Below are positions 26,491 to 34,640 of a stretch of DNA of 45,576 nucleotides, one piece after another. The stretch covers positions 1 to 45,576 of the forward strand of contig NZ_JABFNS010000070.1 of NCBI RefSeq assembly GCF_013116825.1. The letters are read 5' to 3'. A model generated the notes under the pieces. It was given only the letters and a program-made list of their open reading frames with translations. It did no database searches and had not been told where the DNA came from. The first letter of the stretch is position 1. The number at the start of each line of letters is the position of its first letter. The DNA comes from Myxococcus xanthus. GTDB taxonomy: Bacteria; Myxococcota; Myxococcia; Myxococcales; Myxococcaceae. A program made the translations under genes and the position numbers.

Positions 26491-27273
26491 TCATCGCAAC
26501 CGGACGTCCGCGGGCCCTTCGACTTCAATCTTGCGGCCCTGCTGCGTGCGCAGGACCACCTCCGCGCCGGCGGGCACCATCAGTCGTACCGTGCGGCCCA
26601 GCGGCACTTCGCCCCCTTCCAGCAGCACGGCGGTGGCCAGGTCGTCCGTCTCCGCCACGATGAAGCCATCCTCCACGGTGGCCACCAGGCCGCCCTCGCC
26701 CAGGTTGCCTGCGTGGATGTGGGGCACGCGGGGGCGGAGTGGCGGAGGCGGCAGCGGCTTGCGAGGGCCATCCCGCGACGGTTCGTCCTTGGCCTTGTTG
26801 GGCGACAGCCCGTTGGGCGTGAAGAAGGCGGCGAAGTAGCCGTTGGAGCTGTACGGGTCTTCCTGTTGGGCGCTCGCGGGCGTCACCTGCACCTGGGTGT
26901 AGCGCGCGGCGATGATGCGCAGCGGGCGCGGCGCCTCCTGGAGCTTGCTCTCGACGATGTGGCGGGACGGCAGGTTGACGCCATGGAGCTTCGCCTCGTC
27001 CGCTTCGCCCACCTCCAGCGTGTCGCCCTTCTCCAGGAAGCGCAGGCCACCGCCGAAGAACTCCAGCACGGCGGGGCCGGTGGCCTTCAGCTCGTCATGC
27101 CCCAGCAGCTGCGAGCCGACGGCGATGGGCCGCCACTCCTTGCCTTCCGCGCGCAGCACCGGCGCACCGGCGGCGAGCAGCCCCGCGACGGGTTTGTCCG
27201 AGCGCTCCTTGCAGCCAACGGCCGCGAAGACGGTGACGACCGCGATCAGACATCCCACGAGGCGCTGCGCCAT
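26491..27273 (-). CDS. FecR-domain-like lipoprotein
   Basis: 260 residues with a signal peptide and lipobox (MAQRLVGCLIAVVTVFAAVGC, Cys near residue 21). The middle segment has a FecR-like pattern: GSQLLGHDELKATGPAVLEFFGGGLRFLEKGDTLEVG resembles the stretch in FecR proteins in which a threshold value or gene-dose statement is made. The last part, GRTVRLMVPAGAEVVLRTQQGRKIEVEGPADVRL, repeats that pattern. A Pro-rich linker (PRKPLPPPPLRPRVP) joins the two. No sigma or anti-sigma partner adjoins it, so a cell-surface signalling role is only a family-based possibility. It starts 29 bases after the mnmA stop on the same strand. Confidence 0.7.
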   Translation of the reverse strand: MAQRLVGCLIAVVTVFAAVGCKERSDKPVAGLLAAGAPVLRAEGKEWRPIAVGSQLLGHDELKATGPAVLEFFGGGLRFLEKGDTLEVGEADEAKLHGVNLPSRHIVESKLQEAPRPLRIIAARYTQVQVTPASAQQEDPYSSNGYFAAFFTPNGLSPNKAKDEPSRDGPRKPLPPPPLRPRVPHIHAGNLGEGGLVATVEDGFIVAETDDLATAVLLEGGEVPLGRTVRLMVPAGAEVVLRTQQGRKIEVEGPADVRLR

Positions 27274-27301
27274 GTGCCGCACCCTCCGAGGCAACGCGGG
27301 G

Positions 27302-28348
27302 TCAGACAATCCAACCGCCGCCGAGCACGCGGTCCTGATCGTAGACCACCGCGGCCTGCCCGGGGGTGACGGCGCGCGCGGGCGCGTCCAGCTTCACGGA
27401 GACGAGCCCGTGCGGCGAGACATGCACCCGCCCCTGCGCGCCTGAGTGGCGGTGCCGGATGCGGACCTCCACCGGCTGACTGGCCGGAGGCGGCCCGTCC
27501 ACCCAGTGGGGTTGGAGCAGACCGAAGTTGTCGCGGCCGGTGCCCTCGGCGGGGCCCACCACCACGCGCTGCGTCTCCGGCTCCAGCCGGTGGACGTAGC
27601 GAATCTCGCCGCCCCCCAGGTTGAGCCCCTTGCGCTGGCCCACGGTGTAGCGGTGGATGCCCTGGTGGGTGCCTAGCACGTTGCCCTCGGTGTCCACGAT
27701 GTCCCCGGCCGGCTGCGGCCCGGCGACCTTCTCCACGAAGCCCGCATAGTCGCCGTCCGGCACGAAGCAGATCTCCATGCTCTCCGGCTTCTGACTGGTG
27801 ACCAGGCCGTGCCGCTCCGCGACGGCGCGGACCTCCGCCTTCGTCATGCCGCCCACGGGGAAGAGGATGTCGCGCAGCTCGTCCTGACCGAGCGTGAAGA
27901 GGAAGTAGCTCTGGTCCTTGGCGACATCGACGGCGCGACGCAGGACGAAGCGGCCGTCCACCTCCTCCACCCGGGCGTAGTGGCCCGTGGCCAGCCGGGC
28001 GCCGAGCGCGCGGGCGCGCTTGAGGAGGAAGTTGAACTTCACGTCCCGGTTGCAGGCGACGCAGGGGATGGGCGTGCGCCCGCCCAGGTATGACTGGACG
28101 AAGGGGTTGATGACCCGGTCCTGGAAGATCTCCTCCGCGTTGGCCACGTAGAAGGGAATCCCCAGCGTCTGGGCCACGGCCCGCGCGTCATCGATGTCAT
28201 CTGGGCTACAGCAGCTCCCACACGTCGCCTTGCCCTCGTAGGACCAGACGCGCAGGGTGATACCGATGACCTCGTGGCCCTGCTCCTTGAGCAGGGCAGC
28301 CGCGGCCGAGGAATCCACCCCGCCGCTCATCGCAACGACGACTCGCAT
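27302..28348 (-). CDS. mnmA: tRNA-specific 2-thiouridylase
   Basis: Thiolates U34 of tRNA Lys, Glu and Gln. The 348-residue protein shows the ATP-pyrophosphatase P-loop [13 protein letters not shown] at the N-terminus, [17 protein letters not shown], the catalytic cysteine in [15 protein letters not shown] and the partner cysteine in [13 protein letters not shown], and the TQGQRKGL-like [14 protein letters not shown] of the C-terminal domains. The two catalytic cysteines are about 95 residues apart, as in E. coli (102 and 199). ATG at 28348. It lies 97 bases after cca on the same strand, so two tRNA-processing genes are neighbours. Confidence 0.95.
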   Translation of the reverse strand: MRVVVAMSGGVDSSAAAALLKEQGHEVIGITLRVWSYEGKATCGSCCSPDDIDDARAVAQTLGIPFYVANAEEIFQDRVINPFVQSYLGGRTPIPCVACNRDVKFNFLLKRARALGARLATGHYARVEEVDGRFVLRRAVDVAKDQSYFLFTLGQDELRDILFPVGGMTKAEVRAVAERHGLVTSQKPESMEICFVPDGDYAGFVEKVAGPQPAGDIVDTEGNVLGTHQGIHRYTVGQRKGLNLGGGEIRYVHRLEPETQRVVVGPAEGTGRDNFGLLQPHWVDGPPPASQPVEVRIRHRHSGAQGRVHVSPHGLVSVKLDAPARAVTPGQAAVVYDQDRVLGGGWIV

Positions 28349-28445
28349 GGTGCTCCTTCCTACACGCCCGCGCGTCCGGGCGCACGCGGGGAGGACACGG
28401 CGGGCGCCCTTTCCCGCCCCCCTTCACGCCGTGCAGCCCGCCGGC

Positions 28446-29714
28446 TCAGCGAGCAACCTGCGCCTGCCACGCCTGCAACCGCTGCCGCAGGGCGTCGGCC
28501 GTGTTCAGGCCCGGATCATCCAGGACGGACTCGACGAGGAACCGGGTGGCCTCGCCCACGAGGGGAGAAGGCCCCACGCCCAGGGCGGCCATGATGTCGC
28601 CTCCCGTCAGCGCCAGGTCCTTCGCCGTCAACGGCGGCTTCGCGGCGGCGAGCGCCTCCACGCGGGCGATGAGCGCCTCCACCGCCGGGAGCGCGTCCGG
28701 CTGGCGGACTCCGACCCGGGCGCGAACGACCGCGGCCCACAGCGGAAGGTGCGGCGGGCCCAGGCGAGCCAGGAGCCGGCGGAGCGCGGCGTCCGGCTCC
28801 CCCACCCGAGCCTCCGCCTTCGCGTGTTCGACGAGCAGCGCCACCAGGTCCGCCACCTTGTTGGGGAACTTCAGCCGCAGGCCGATGTCGCGCGCCTGGG
28901 CTCGGTCCACCAGATCGGCCAGCAGCACCGCGACGCGGACCTCCACCTCCAGCGGCGAGGCCTGCACCGCGGCCCGGACGGACGCGGCGGCCGAGGCTTC
29001 CGCGCGCGCCAGCTCCGGAAGGAACACGTCCAGGAGCCCGGTGTCCGCGAGCAACAGCAGGCCGCTCTCCGCCCGGGGAGACAGGAGCAGCTTCACCAGC
29101 TCTTCACGCACCCGCTCCAGCGCGACCTTGCGGAAGACGCCGAGCGTGGCGGGAATGGCGGCGCGGGTGGCGGCATCCAGCTCGAAGCCGAGCACCGCGG
29201 CGAAGCGCACGGCGCGCAAGGGGCGCAGGCCGTCCTCCGAGAAGCGCTCCTGCGCGGAGCCCACGCAGCGGATGAGCTGCGCCCGAAGGTCCGATTGCCC
29301 GCCGAACGGGTCCACCAGCTCGCGGTCCAGCGGGTTGTAGGCCATCGCGTTGATGGTGAAGTCGCGCCGGGACAGGTCCTTGACGATGTCGCGCTCGAAG
29401 GCCACCGAGCTGGGCCGGCGGCCGTCGAGGTAGTCCCCCTCCGAGCGGAACGTCGTCACCTCCACGTGCGTGCCATTCTGGAGGACGGTGACGGTGCCGT
29501 GCTGGATGCCCGTGGGGATGACCTTGCGGAAGGCGCCCTGGACTTCTTGCGGCAGCGCGCTGGTGGCCACGTCGAAGTCCTTGGGGTGGACCAGGCGCAC
29601 CATGTCCCGGACGCAGCCCCCCACCAGGTAGACGGCGTGGCCCAGTTCGCGCAGCCGCGCGATGACGTCCAGCACGGGCTGGGGGATGTCGGCGTTATGG
29701 AGGTTCGCGATCAT
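28446..29714 (-). CDS. cca: CCA tRNA nucleotidyltransferase / poly(A) polymerase family protein
   Basis: Adds or repairs the 3' CCA end of tRNA, or polyadenylates RNA. The 422 residues begin with the class II polymerase-beta signature VYLVGGCVRDMV, then KDFDVATSA (metal-binding Asp pair), TFRSEGDYLDGRRPSSV, RRDFTINAMAYNP and the RNA-binding region ERFSEDGLRPLRAVRFAAVLGFELD. A helical C-terminal domain follows. No HD phosphohydrolase motif is visible, unlike E. coli Cca. Whether it is a CCA-adder or a poly(A) polymerase cannot be settled by motif reading alone. The tRNA gene at 32438 lacks an encoded CCA, so a CCA-adding activity is needed in the cell. Confidence 0.88.
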   Translation of the reverse strand: MIANLHNADIPQPVLDVIARLRELGHAVYLVGGCVRDMVRLVHPKDFDVATSALPQEVQGAFRKVIPTGIQHGTVTVLQNGTHVEVTTFRSEGDYLDGRRPSSVAFERDIVKDLSRRDFTINAMAYNPLDRELVDPFGGQSDLRAQLIRCVGSAQERFSEDGLRPLRAVRFAAVLGFELDAATRAAIPATLGVFRKVALERVREELVKLLLSPRAESGLLLLADTGLLDVFLPELARAEASAAASVRAAVQASPLEVEVRVAVLLADLVDRAQARDIGLRLKFPNKVADLVALLVEHAKAEARVGEPDAALRRLLARLGPPHLPLWAAVVRARVGVRQPDALPAVEALIARVEALAAAKPPLTAKDLALTGGDIMAALGVGPSPLVGEATRFLVESVLDDPGLNTADALRQRLQAWQAQVAR

Positions 29715-29874
29715 GACAGCCGGGGCCAGGACGACATGCCCGCAGGCCCAGGGGCGCGTTGTACCGGCCAGCCCCCCGCGTTCCAAGCCCCGAGACGGCT
29801 TGGGCCCTCGCGGCTCGTTCGAATAGAACCCTGAATCCCTTGCTGCCCAAGGGGCGGGCCGTCGGCTCATTGCA

Positions 29875-29991
29875 TCAGGGCGACAGGTGCGTCGGGGTTG
29901 CGCCTTCTTCATTCAGGCCCATGCCCTCGCCACAGGCCACCCGGAAACCAGCAGCGACCACGGACACCGCGACAATCGAGATGTTTCGCAT
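29875..29991 (-). CDS. Short 38-residue secreted-type peptide, unrecognised
   Basis: Translation of the minus strand from the ATG at 29991 gives MRNISIVAVSVVAAGFRVAC followed by a Gly/Glu/Asn-rich tail ending in THLSP and TGA. The first 16 residues form a short signal peptide-like hydrophobic stretch; the VAC-G that follows resembles a lipobox but with Arg at position -3 of the cysteine, so it may be processed by signal peptidase II or not at all. AGAGGA lies seven bases before the ATG, an excellent ribosome binding site, which supports real translation. A 6-bp inverted repeat pair lies at 30097-30119. No function can be named. It occupies an otherwise empty 600-base gap downstream of the next gene's control region. 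Confidence 0.6.
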   Translation of the reverse strand: MRNISIVAVSVVAAGFRVACGEGMGLNEEGATPTHLSP

Positions 29992-30096
29992 CGGCAAATC
30001 CTCTCAGTGAAGTTGCACGACACGCGCATCCCGCCGCAGTAGCCTGTTTCAGTAAAGGAAGAAGCGCGCTCCCTGGAAGTCACGCCGACCACTCGA

Positions 30097-30119
30097 CAGG
30101 TAGGATTCCGACATACCTG
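30097..30119. promoter_or_regulatory. Spaced inverted repeat in the gap between the 38-residue ORF and the Cys/His protein gene
   Basis: CAGGTA (30097-30102) and TACCTG (30114-30119) are separated by 11 bases. It sits between divergent genes, about 105 bases upstream of the small ORF. The rest of 29,992-30,323 holds the promoter-like pair at 30163-30191 and nothing else I can name. Confidence 0.3.
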
Positions 30120-30162
30120 AAGGGCGTGGGCGCGGCTCGGGATTGAATGAACGTGGGCCGTG

Positions 30163-30191
30163 TTGACATGGGGACGTACCGCTTGGGTTAT
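30163..30191 (+). promoter_or_regulatory. Possible promoter for the Cys/His protein gene
   Basis: A perfect TTGACA (30163-30168) is followed after 17 bases by GGTTAT (30186-30191), a weak -10. It would give a leader of about 125 bases before the ATG at 30324. Prediction only. Confidence 0.35.
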
Positions 30192-30323
30192 CGCCGCGAA
30201 ACATCCACTCACGAGCCCTTTGACAGGCTGTCCTGGGCGGTCGGCCACAGGTGTGCTAACGCAACGGCCGTCCGCTCCACGGTCCCCTGAAGCAACCGGC
30301 AGCGACCACAGGCACTCATCCAC

Positions 30324-31052
30324 ATGCCCAGACCCCGTAGCCTTCGTTCCGCCCCATCTCATCACTCCACGCGAACCACTCGCGTTCCCGCTTCGTCCTT
30401 GCCGCCACTGGAACGCGCGTTCCGCACCGTGCTGGCCGAGGAACTCGCCGGGCAGCTGTCGCCGCTGACGGACATGCTTCTGCGCATCGCGGAGAGCCTG
30501 TCCCCCAGCGGACTCCGGCGCCAGCCGCGGCGTGAGCTGCCGAACGCGGCCCTGGACGCCCTGGCGTCGTCGCTCGCGACCCTGGATGCGGGGCCCGACG
30601 ACACCGCCGAGGCAGAAGCCGGCCCGGAAGCCCGGGCCTGCGCCGTCATCGGTTGCAAGCGACCGGTGCGCAGCCTGGGCTACTGCGCGGCCCACTACCA
30701 GAAGCGGCGCCTCATGGTGGCGTCCGGCCGCCTGCACCACGCGTGGACGGAAGACGCCGCGCCGAACAGCATTCCGGACGTCATCCTGGGCCGGAAGCGC
30801 CGCGAGTCTTCGGAGGCGCCGGAGACCGCCGTCACCCCGGAGCCCGTGCGTCCCAGCGAGGGGCCCCGCGTCTGGGTCCGCAAGAAGGGCGCCAGCCCCG
30901 TGGTCCCGACGCCCAGTGGCGACAGCCCGCCGGTCCTGCAGTTGGCCCAGGGCTCGGTGATTCCGACCTCGCAGCGCTCCGAGCGCGAGCAGGTGGCATC
31001 CATCGTCGAGCAGTGGGCCAGCGAGTTCCGGGCCAACAAGCATCGCTCGTGA
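30324..31052 (+). CDS. Hypothetical protein with a Cys4-His-type knuckle
   Basis: 242 residues, function unknown. The only recognisable element lies near residues 108-135: CAVIGCKRPVRSLGYCAAHYQKRR, a C-x4-C-x9-C-x2-H pattern like the small zinc knuckles found in HNH-type and phage proteins and in some myxobacterial vegetative proteins (I quote it here in pieces: CAVIGCKRPV, then LGYCAAHYQKRR). The N-terminus is basic and disordered; a helical stretch (PLERAFRTVLAEELAGQL) and an Ala/Asp/Glu-rich linker follow. The C-terminus is low-complexity with a helical end. It has a good host-like composition and its own possible promoter. DNA or RNA binding is a guess from the basic N-terminus and the knuckle. 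Confidence 0.7.
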   Translation: MPRPRSLRSAPSHHSTRTTRVPASSLPPLERAFRTVLAEELAGQLSPLTDMLLRIAESLSPSGLRRQPRRELPNAALDALASSLATLDAGPDDTAEAEAGPEARACAVIGCKRPVRSLGYCAAHYQKRRLMVASGRLHHAWTEDAAPNSIPDVILGRKRRESSEAPETAVTPEPVRPSEGPRVWVRKKGASPVVPTPSGDSPPVLQLAQGSVIPTSQRSEREQVASIVEQWASEFRANKHRS

Positions 31053-31234
31053 CGAGCCGTGCCCCGTCGGGCCCCATGGGCCAGACGGGGCAGCGCGCCC
31101 TCCGACGCATCGCGACATCCGCGAGTGGTGTTCGCCAATAGCACCGCCCATGACGGTCACATGACAGTGGGCGGGCATGGTTCCAGGGACTCGAATCGGC
31201 GGCAGCCGCCGCCGTGCCAGCCCTGGACTTCCGA

Positions 31235-32263
31235 ATGGACTCCGCGACCCGCAGCAGCGCCTTCACCTCTCTCTCCCGAGACGCCGAGCGGAACCTCATC
31301 GCCCGCACGCGGCCCTTCGCCGCGCAGGACACGCGGCGGAGCTGGTGGGAAGTAGGCACCACCTTCGCGGCCCTGCTGGGCGCCATCGCGCTCGCCGCCC
31401 TTCCCTCCTGGTGGCCCCTGCGCGTCGTGGGCAGTGTGGTGCAAGCGCTGGCGCTGATCCGCTCCTTCATCCTGGTCCACGACTACCTGCACGGTTCACT
31501 GCTGTCGGGCTCGCGGATCGCAAAGGCCCTGCTCCACACCCACGCGGTGCTGCTGCTCACGCCGCCGCGCGTCTGGACCGAGTCGCACAACCACCACCAT
31601 GCGAACACGGCGCGGCTGGCAGCCTCCGCATCGGGGACGTTCACCACGTGGACGGCGCGGCAGTGGCGTGAGGCCACGGCGCTGGAGCGGCTGGCCTACG
31701 TGGTGGAGCGGCATCCGCTCGTGATGATCTTCGCGTACCCGCTCGCGTTCCTGAGTGGTCTGTGCATCGTGCCGTTCGTGAAGCACCCGCTGCGCTACTG
31801 GAGCGCGGGCTTCGCCGTGCTCCTCCATGTAGCCATCAGCGTGGCGGTGTTCCACTTCGCGGGCCTGGGCGTGTACCTCACGGCGATGGCGCTGCCGCTG
31901 TCCCTCGGCTACGCGCTGGGGGCGTACCTCTTCTTCTCCCAGCACAACTTCCCGGACGTCGCGCTTCGCGAGGACCAGGACTGGACGCACGCGAGCGCGG
32001 CCCTGGAGGCGTCGAGCTACCTGGCCTGCGGCCCTGTGATGGCCTGGTTCACCGGGAACATCGGCTACCACCACGTCCACCACCTCAACCCACGCATCCC
32101 CTTCTACCGGCTGCCGGAGGCCATGGCCGCCATCCCCGAGCTGCAGAACCCGCGCACCACCACCCTGCACCCCAGGGACGTGCAGGCCTGTCTGCGACTC
32201 AACGTCTGGGACGGGGAGCGGGGTCGCATGGTCCGGTTCCGGGACGTTCCCGCGTCACGCTGA
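31235..32263 (+). CDS. Membrane fatty acid desaturase / hydroxylase family protein
   Basis: 342 residues from the ATG (a GTG seven codons upstream at 31214 is also possible). All three histidine boxes of the di-iron membrane desaturases are present: HDYLHGS (HxxxH), HNHHHAN (HxxHH) and YHHVHHLNP (HxxHH). There are four or more membrane spans (for example TFAALLGAIALAALPSWW, VMIFAYPLAFLSGLCIVPF and FAVLLHVAISVAVFHFAG), and an extra His in FFSQHNFPD. It would introduce double bonds or hydroxyls into membrane lipid acyl chains or carotenoids; the substrate is not visible. It is the last host gene before the tRNA, and its end lies about 55 bases before the tRNA promoter. Confidence 0.9.
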   Translation: MDSATRSSAFTSLSRDAERNLIARTRPFAAQDTRRSWWEVGTTFAALLGAIALAALPSWWPLRVVGSVVQALALIRSFILVHDYLHGSLLSGSRIAKALLHTHAVLLLTPPRVWTESHNHHHANTARLAASASGTFTTWTARQWREATALERLAYVVERHPLVMIFAYPLAFLSGLCIVPFVKHPLRYWSAGFAVLLHVAISVAVFHFAGLGVYLTAMALPLSLGYALGAYLFFSQHNFPDVALREDQDWTHASAALEASSYLACGPVMAWFTGNIGYHHVHHLNPRIPFYRLPEAMAAIPELQNPRTTTLHPRDVQACLRLNVWDGERGRMVRFRDVPASR

Positions 32264-32318
32264 GGGCCCCCGGCAGGGCCCCCAGGGGGCGGCAGGCAGG
32301 AACGGTGAAGCTGGCGCG

Positions 32319-32346
32319 TTGCGCGCGCCGGGCCGCCTGCTATAAG
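32319..32346 (+). promoter_or_regulatory. Predicted promoter of the tRNA-Arg gene
   Basis: TTGCGC (32319-32324) and TATAAG (32341-32346) are spaced by 16 bases, in a GC-rich setting where a TATAA stretch stands out. It would give a 5' leader of about 85 bases before the mature tRNA. Confidence 0.5.
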
Positions 32347-32437
32347 GCACGTCATTGTGCATGCGCCCCGGATTGGGGGTGCATGGCTCGACCTTTCTGG
32401 CGGACTTCCTCCAGAAAGCGCAGTGACTTGAGAGCAC

Positions 32438-32511
32438 GACCCCGTAGCTCAGTTGGATAGAGCGGCGGTTTCCTAAACCGCAGGCCACAGGTTCGATTCC
32501 TGTCGGGGTCA
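32438..32511 (+). tRNA. tRNA-Arg (anticodon CCT)
   Basis: A full cloverleaf can be drawn: acceptor GACCCCG/CGGGGTC, D-arm GCTC/GAGC, anticodon stem GCGGT/ACCGC with loop TTCCTAA (anticodon CCT), variable loop AGGCC, T-arm ACAGG/CCTGT with TTCGATT, and discriminator A. CCA is not encoded. The prophage-like region begins immediately downstream, so its 3' half is the likely integration target. Confidence 0.96.
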
Positions 32512-32520
32512 CTCGGTAAC

Positions 32521-32555
32521 CCCCCGTTTCGCCAGGGAAAACTGGCGGCCGGGGG
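32521..32555 (+). terminator. Hairpin after the tRNA, possible terminator
   Basis: CGCCAG (32530-32535) pairs with CTGGCG (32542-32547) around GGAAAA. Outer CCCCC/GGGGG pair beyond an internal loop. There is no T tract, so termination is only possible. Confidence 0.4.
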
Positions 32556-32583
32556 AGCCGCCCCCTCCCGCAGCACAGGTGTC

Positions 32584-32925
32584 GTGGCGTTGGCGTGGCG
32601 TTGCGGCCAAGCCAAGGCCAGACATGCGCCGGAATGCCTCGCTGACCAGCCTGGGTCGGCGCAGAGTTGCATCGGCGCCCAGTCTCCCTCCTCACATCCC
32701 CGCCGGAGCCTCCTGCCGGCCGAGTTCACCCTGACGTTCCGCCGCCTTGATGCGGCCGGAGAGCGCTGGGCGGCCGACTACGGCACCAGTACGGCGACCG
32801 GCGAGGGCATGGCTCCCTTGCTGAGTGCCTTCACCAACGCCCTGGTGGAGGTCCGCCGCGTCGCGGACGCCGGACGGGAGTCCCAGGCCCAAGACGCCGA
32901 GCGCAAGACTGGGGGTGCCCAGTGA
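32584..32925 (+). CDS. Hypothetical prophage protein, start uncertain
   Basis: 113 residues if started at the GTG at 32584. The N-terminal 45 residues look like untranslated or low-quality sequence; from EFTLTFRRLDAAGERW on the composition turns protein-like, with a helical C-terminus (LLSAFTNALVEVRRVADAGR). The next in-frame ATG at 32809 would leave only 38 residues. The stop overlaps the GTG of the next gene (GTGA), which supports real translation of at least the 3' part. As the first gene after the tRNA, it could also be the 3' remnant of a gene cut at the attachment site. No family is recognised. Confidence 0.45.
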   Translation: MALAWRCGQAKARHAPECLADQPGSAQSCIGAQSPSSHPRRSLLPAEFTLTFRRLDAAGERWAADYGTSTATGEGMAPLLSAFTNALVEVRRVADAGRESQAQDAERKTGGAQ

Positions 32926-33386
32926 GCGCCCCGAAGAATCACTCCAGGGCCAAGCTGCGCGTCGCTCGGGAGCCCGGGAACCCGGCGCGAGCCTCCGTGG
33001 GCGTCGTCCTGCGCGCGGCCCTGGAGGTGGCCGCCGGCAACGCACGCTCCCTGGTGCTGGACGCCGTGGACTGCCAGAGCGTGCTGGATGCACTCGGCCA
33101 GGGCGACGCGCCACCGTGCGTGTGCGCCGCCCTCGGACGCGCGCGCTGCATGCCCTGCCGCATCAACGGCATGGAGCGAGACCTGGCCGTCCTCCGCGCC
33201 TTCGAGGAAGGCCAGTGGAGCCTCCAAGAGCAGTTCGCCATCGACGACTCCATTCCTAGGGAGGTGTTCACCGGCGCGCTGGTGGCGCTCAACGGCCTGC
33301 TGCGCGCCTCGGAGCTGCGCCGCGAGCGCGAGCTGGCTGACGACAAGGTGAAGGCACGGGGACGCGCGACGAGCGCGACGGACTGA
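32922..33386 (+). CDS. Hypothetical prophage protein
   Basis: 154 residues starting at the GTG that overlaps the previous stop. No family recognised. A cysteine-rich stretch CVCAALGRARCMPCRING near residues 66-85 holds four cysteines that could bind metal. The following part, MERDLAVLRAFEEGQWSL and FTGALVALNGLLRASELRRERELADDK, reads as helices, possibly coiled coil. Two helix-rich halves around a Cys cluster would suit a small DNA- or protein-binding phage protein, but nothing more can be said. An 11-bp perfect hairpin spans its stop codon and would end the transcript. Confidence 0.7.
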   Translation: MSAPKNHSRAKLRVAREPGNPARASVGVVLRAALEVAAGNARSLVLDAVDCQSVLDALGQGDAPPCVCAALGRARCMPCRINGMERDLAVLRAFEEGQWSLQEQFAIDDSIPREVFTGALVALNGLLRASELRRERELADDKVKARGRATSATD

Positions 33387-33403
33387 CACGCGGTCCGTCG
33401 CGC
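33373..33403 (+). terminator. Perfect 11-bp hairpin spanning the stop codon
   Basis: GCGCGACGGAC (33373-33383) pairs with GTCCGTCGCGC (33393-33403) around a nine-base loop that contains the TGA stop of the upstream gene. No T tract follows, so termination may need Rho or the stem may protect the message. Confidence 0.55.
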
Positions 33404-33473
33404 CGTCCTGACCCGGCACGGAACCCCAGACCGGGACCCATGCAGTGCCAACCCCCAACGCCTGGAGTTCACC

Positions 33474-34139
33474 TTGAAGCGTTTCACGCTGCTGTTGCTG
33501 TGCACCCTCTCCGTCGTCGGCTGCTCTGGACCCGAGCAGTACGAGCGCGGCGTTCGTCCCATCACCCCGCGCGCACCGACGTTCCAACCGCACCAGGACG
33601 CGCCCCACCGCGTTGGGCAGCCGGGGCACCGTGGCCACCCGGGCGTCCAGCGAGGCACTGACCGGCGTCACTTCCAGCCGCGCCGTGACGGCCAGCCCCA
33701 GATGATGGCCAGCGACAACGACAGTGCACGCGCCATCCGCCTGTTGCTGTCTGAGGACGCGCCGCCCGCCTACGACGGGCTCGCCGACTCGGCGCATCAG
33801 CGATGCTGGCAAGACGTCCTCGGCATCTTCCGGCAGGACTCCAGCATCTACAGCCTGTCGAGTGAGGAGGTGCGCTGCATCCGACTCCTCACCTACTACC
33901 ACTGCGGCAGCCGGCACCTTGAGGCAGCGGAGTCTGGGCAGTCCGGCTTCCTCAACGCATTCCCGGGCCGATACGACTCAGACAAATTCGAGGCCGCCAC
34001 CATGGACCGGGCGGCGCGGAAGGTCTGCGGCGGCCGGGACCGCAAGTACATGACGGACCGGGCCCTGGACGTGTCCCACGCCGCAAGGCGCTACGGCGAT
34101 GACGTCCTCGGGTGGCGCCGTCCGAGCGCCCCCAACTAG
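33474..34139 (+). CDS. Prophage-borne lipoprotein of unknown function
   Basis: 221 residues from a TTG start with GGAG seven bases upstream. The signal peptide KRFTLLLLCTLSVVGC carries a lipobox (SVVGC, Cys near 17), so the protein is predicted to be lipidated and surface- or periplasm-facing. A basic, His/Gln/Pro-rich linker (about 40-75) leads to a helical domain with four cysteines (QRCWQDV, VRCIRLL, YYHCGSRH, RKVCGGR) that could form two disulfides in an oxidising compartment. A prophage lipoprotein of this kind often has a lysogenic-conversion or superinfection-exclusion role, but that is inference from location. It is bounded by hairpins on both sides, as an independent unit. Confidence 0.75.
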   Translation: MKRFTLLLLCTLSVVGCSGPEQYERGVRPITPRAPTFQPHQDAPHRVGQPGHRGHPGVQRGTDRRHFQPRRDGQPQMMASDNDSARAIRLLLSEDAPPAYDGLADSAHQRCWQDVLGIFRQDSSIYSLSSEEVRCIRLLTYYHCGSRHLEAAESGQSGFLNAFPGRYDSDKFEAATMDRAARKVCGGRDRKYMTDRALDVSHAARRYGDDVLGWRRPSAPN

Positions 34140-34186
34140 CAGCCCCTCGCCGGGCGCGAGTGCACCGCCCAGCGACGCGTCGCACC

Positions 34187-34215
34187 GCCCCGCTGGCCAG
34201 TCGCGCCAGCGGGGC
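34187..34215 (+). terminator. 10-bp terminator-type hairpin after the prophage lipoprotein
   Basis: GCCCCGCTGG (34187-34196) pairs perfectly with CCAGCGGGGC (34206-34215) around a nine-base loop, in the gap before the next gene. No T tract. Confidence 0.6.
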
Positions 34216-34244
34216 CCACGCCACCACCACACCGGAGACTCACC

Positions 34245-34640
34245 ATGCTGGTAGCCAGCAAGCTCAAGCTTCAGGACGGACTTCGCCCCATTGCCCCCCA
34301 GCGCCCCGGGAAGCTGAAGGCCCCTGCTGGCGCGTTCGGCGCCTACGGCTGGAGGCACCTCACGACGCGCCAGCGTGACGTGTTCAAACGCCCGCGCACC
34401 ATGGCCACGCTCCTGGAGCTGGTGCGCGAGCGGCCCCGTGGCGGGTGCACCGTGTGCTGGCGGGACATGAGCCGCATCCTCGCCGGCCGCGACGAAGCTG
34501 CCTGCGCGCGGCGCGATGGCGGCGGCTCCCCGTACTGCCAGCTCTTCGTCCGAGCCTGCATGGCTGAAGTCGCTGAGCGCTGCGAGGCCGCGAAGGCCTC
34601 CATCCTCGCCGAGCTGGAAGCGGCAGGCGGTGTCCAGTGA
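34245..34640 (+). CDS. Hypothetical prophage protein with cysteines
   Basis: 131 residues with GGAGA eight bases upstream of the ATG. The first half is basic (KLKLQDGLRPIAPQRPGKLK), and the second holds CTVCWRDM and an AACARRDGGGSPYCQLF stretch, together four cysteines that might coordinate zinc. The C-terminal helix ends AKASILAELEAAGGVQ. It is the first of a chain of four genes whose starts overlap the preceding stops by four bases (this one, 34637, 34858 and 35580). No family recognised; early phage accessory protein is the safest description. Confidence 0.7.
   Translation: MLVASKLKLQDGLRPIAPQRPGKLKAPAGAFGAYGWRHLTTRQRDVFKRPRTMATLLELVRERPRGGCTVCWRDMSRILAGRDEAACARRDGGGSPYCQLFVRACMAEVAERCEAAKASILAELEAAGGVQ

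Noticed and set aside
29913..31178. 421-codon minus-strand open frame
   Set aside because: Most of it is opposite the Cys/His protein gene and lacks any motif. The small ORF at 29875-29991 lies in a different frame and has its own ribosome binding site.
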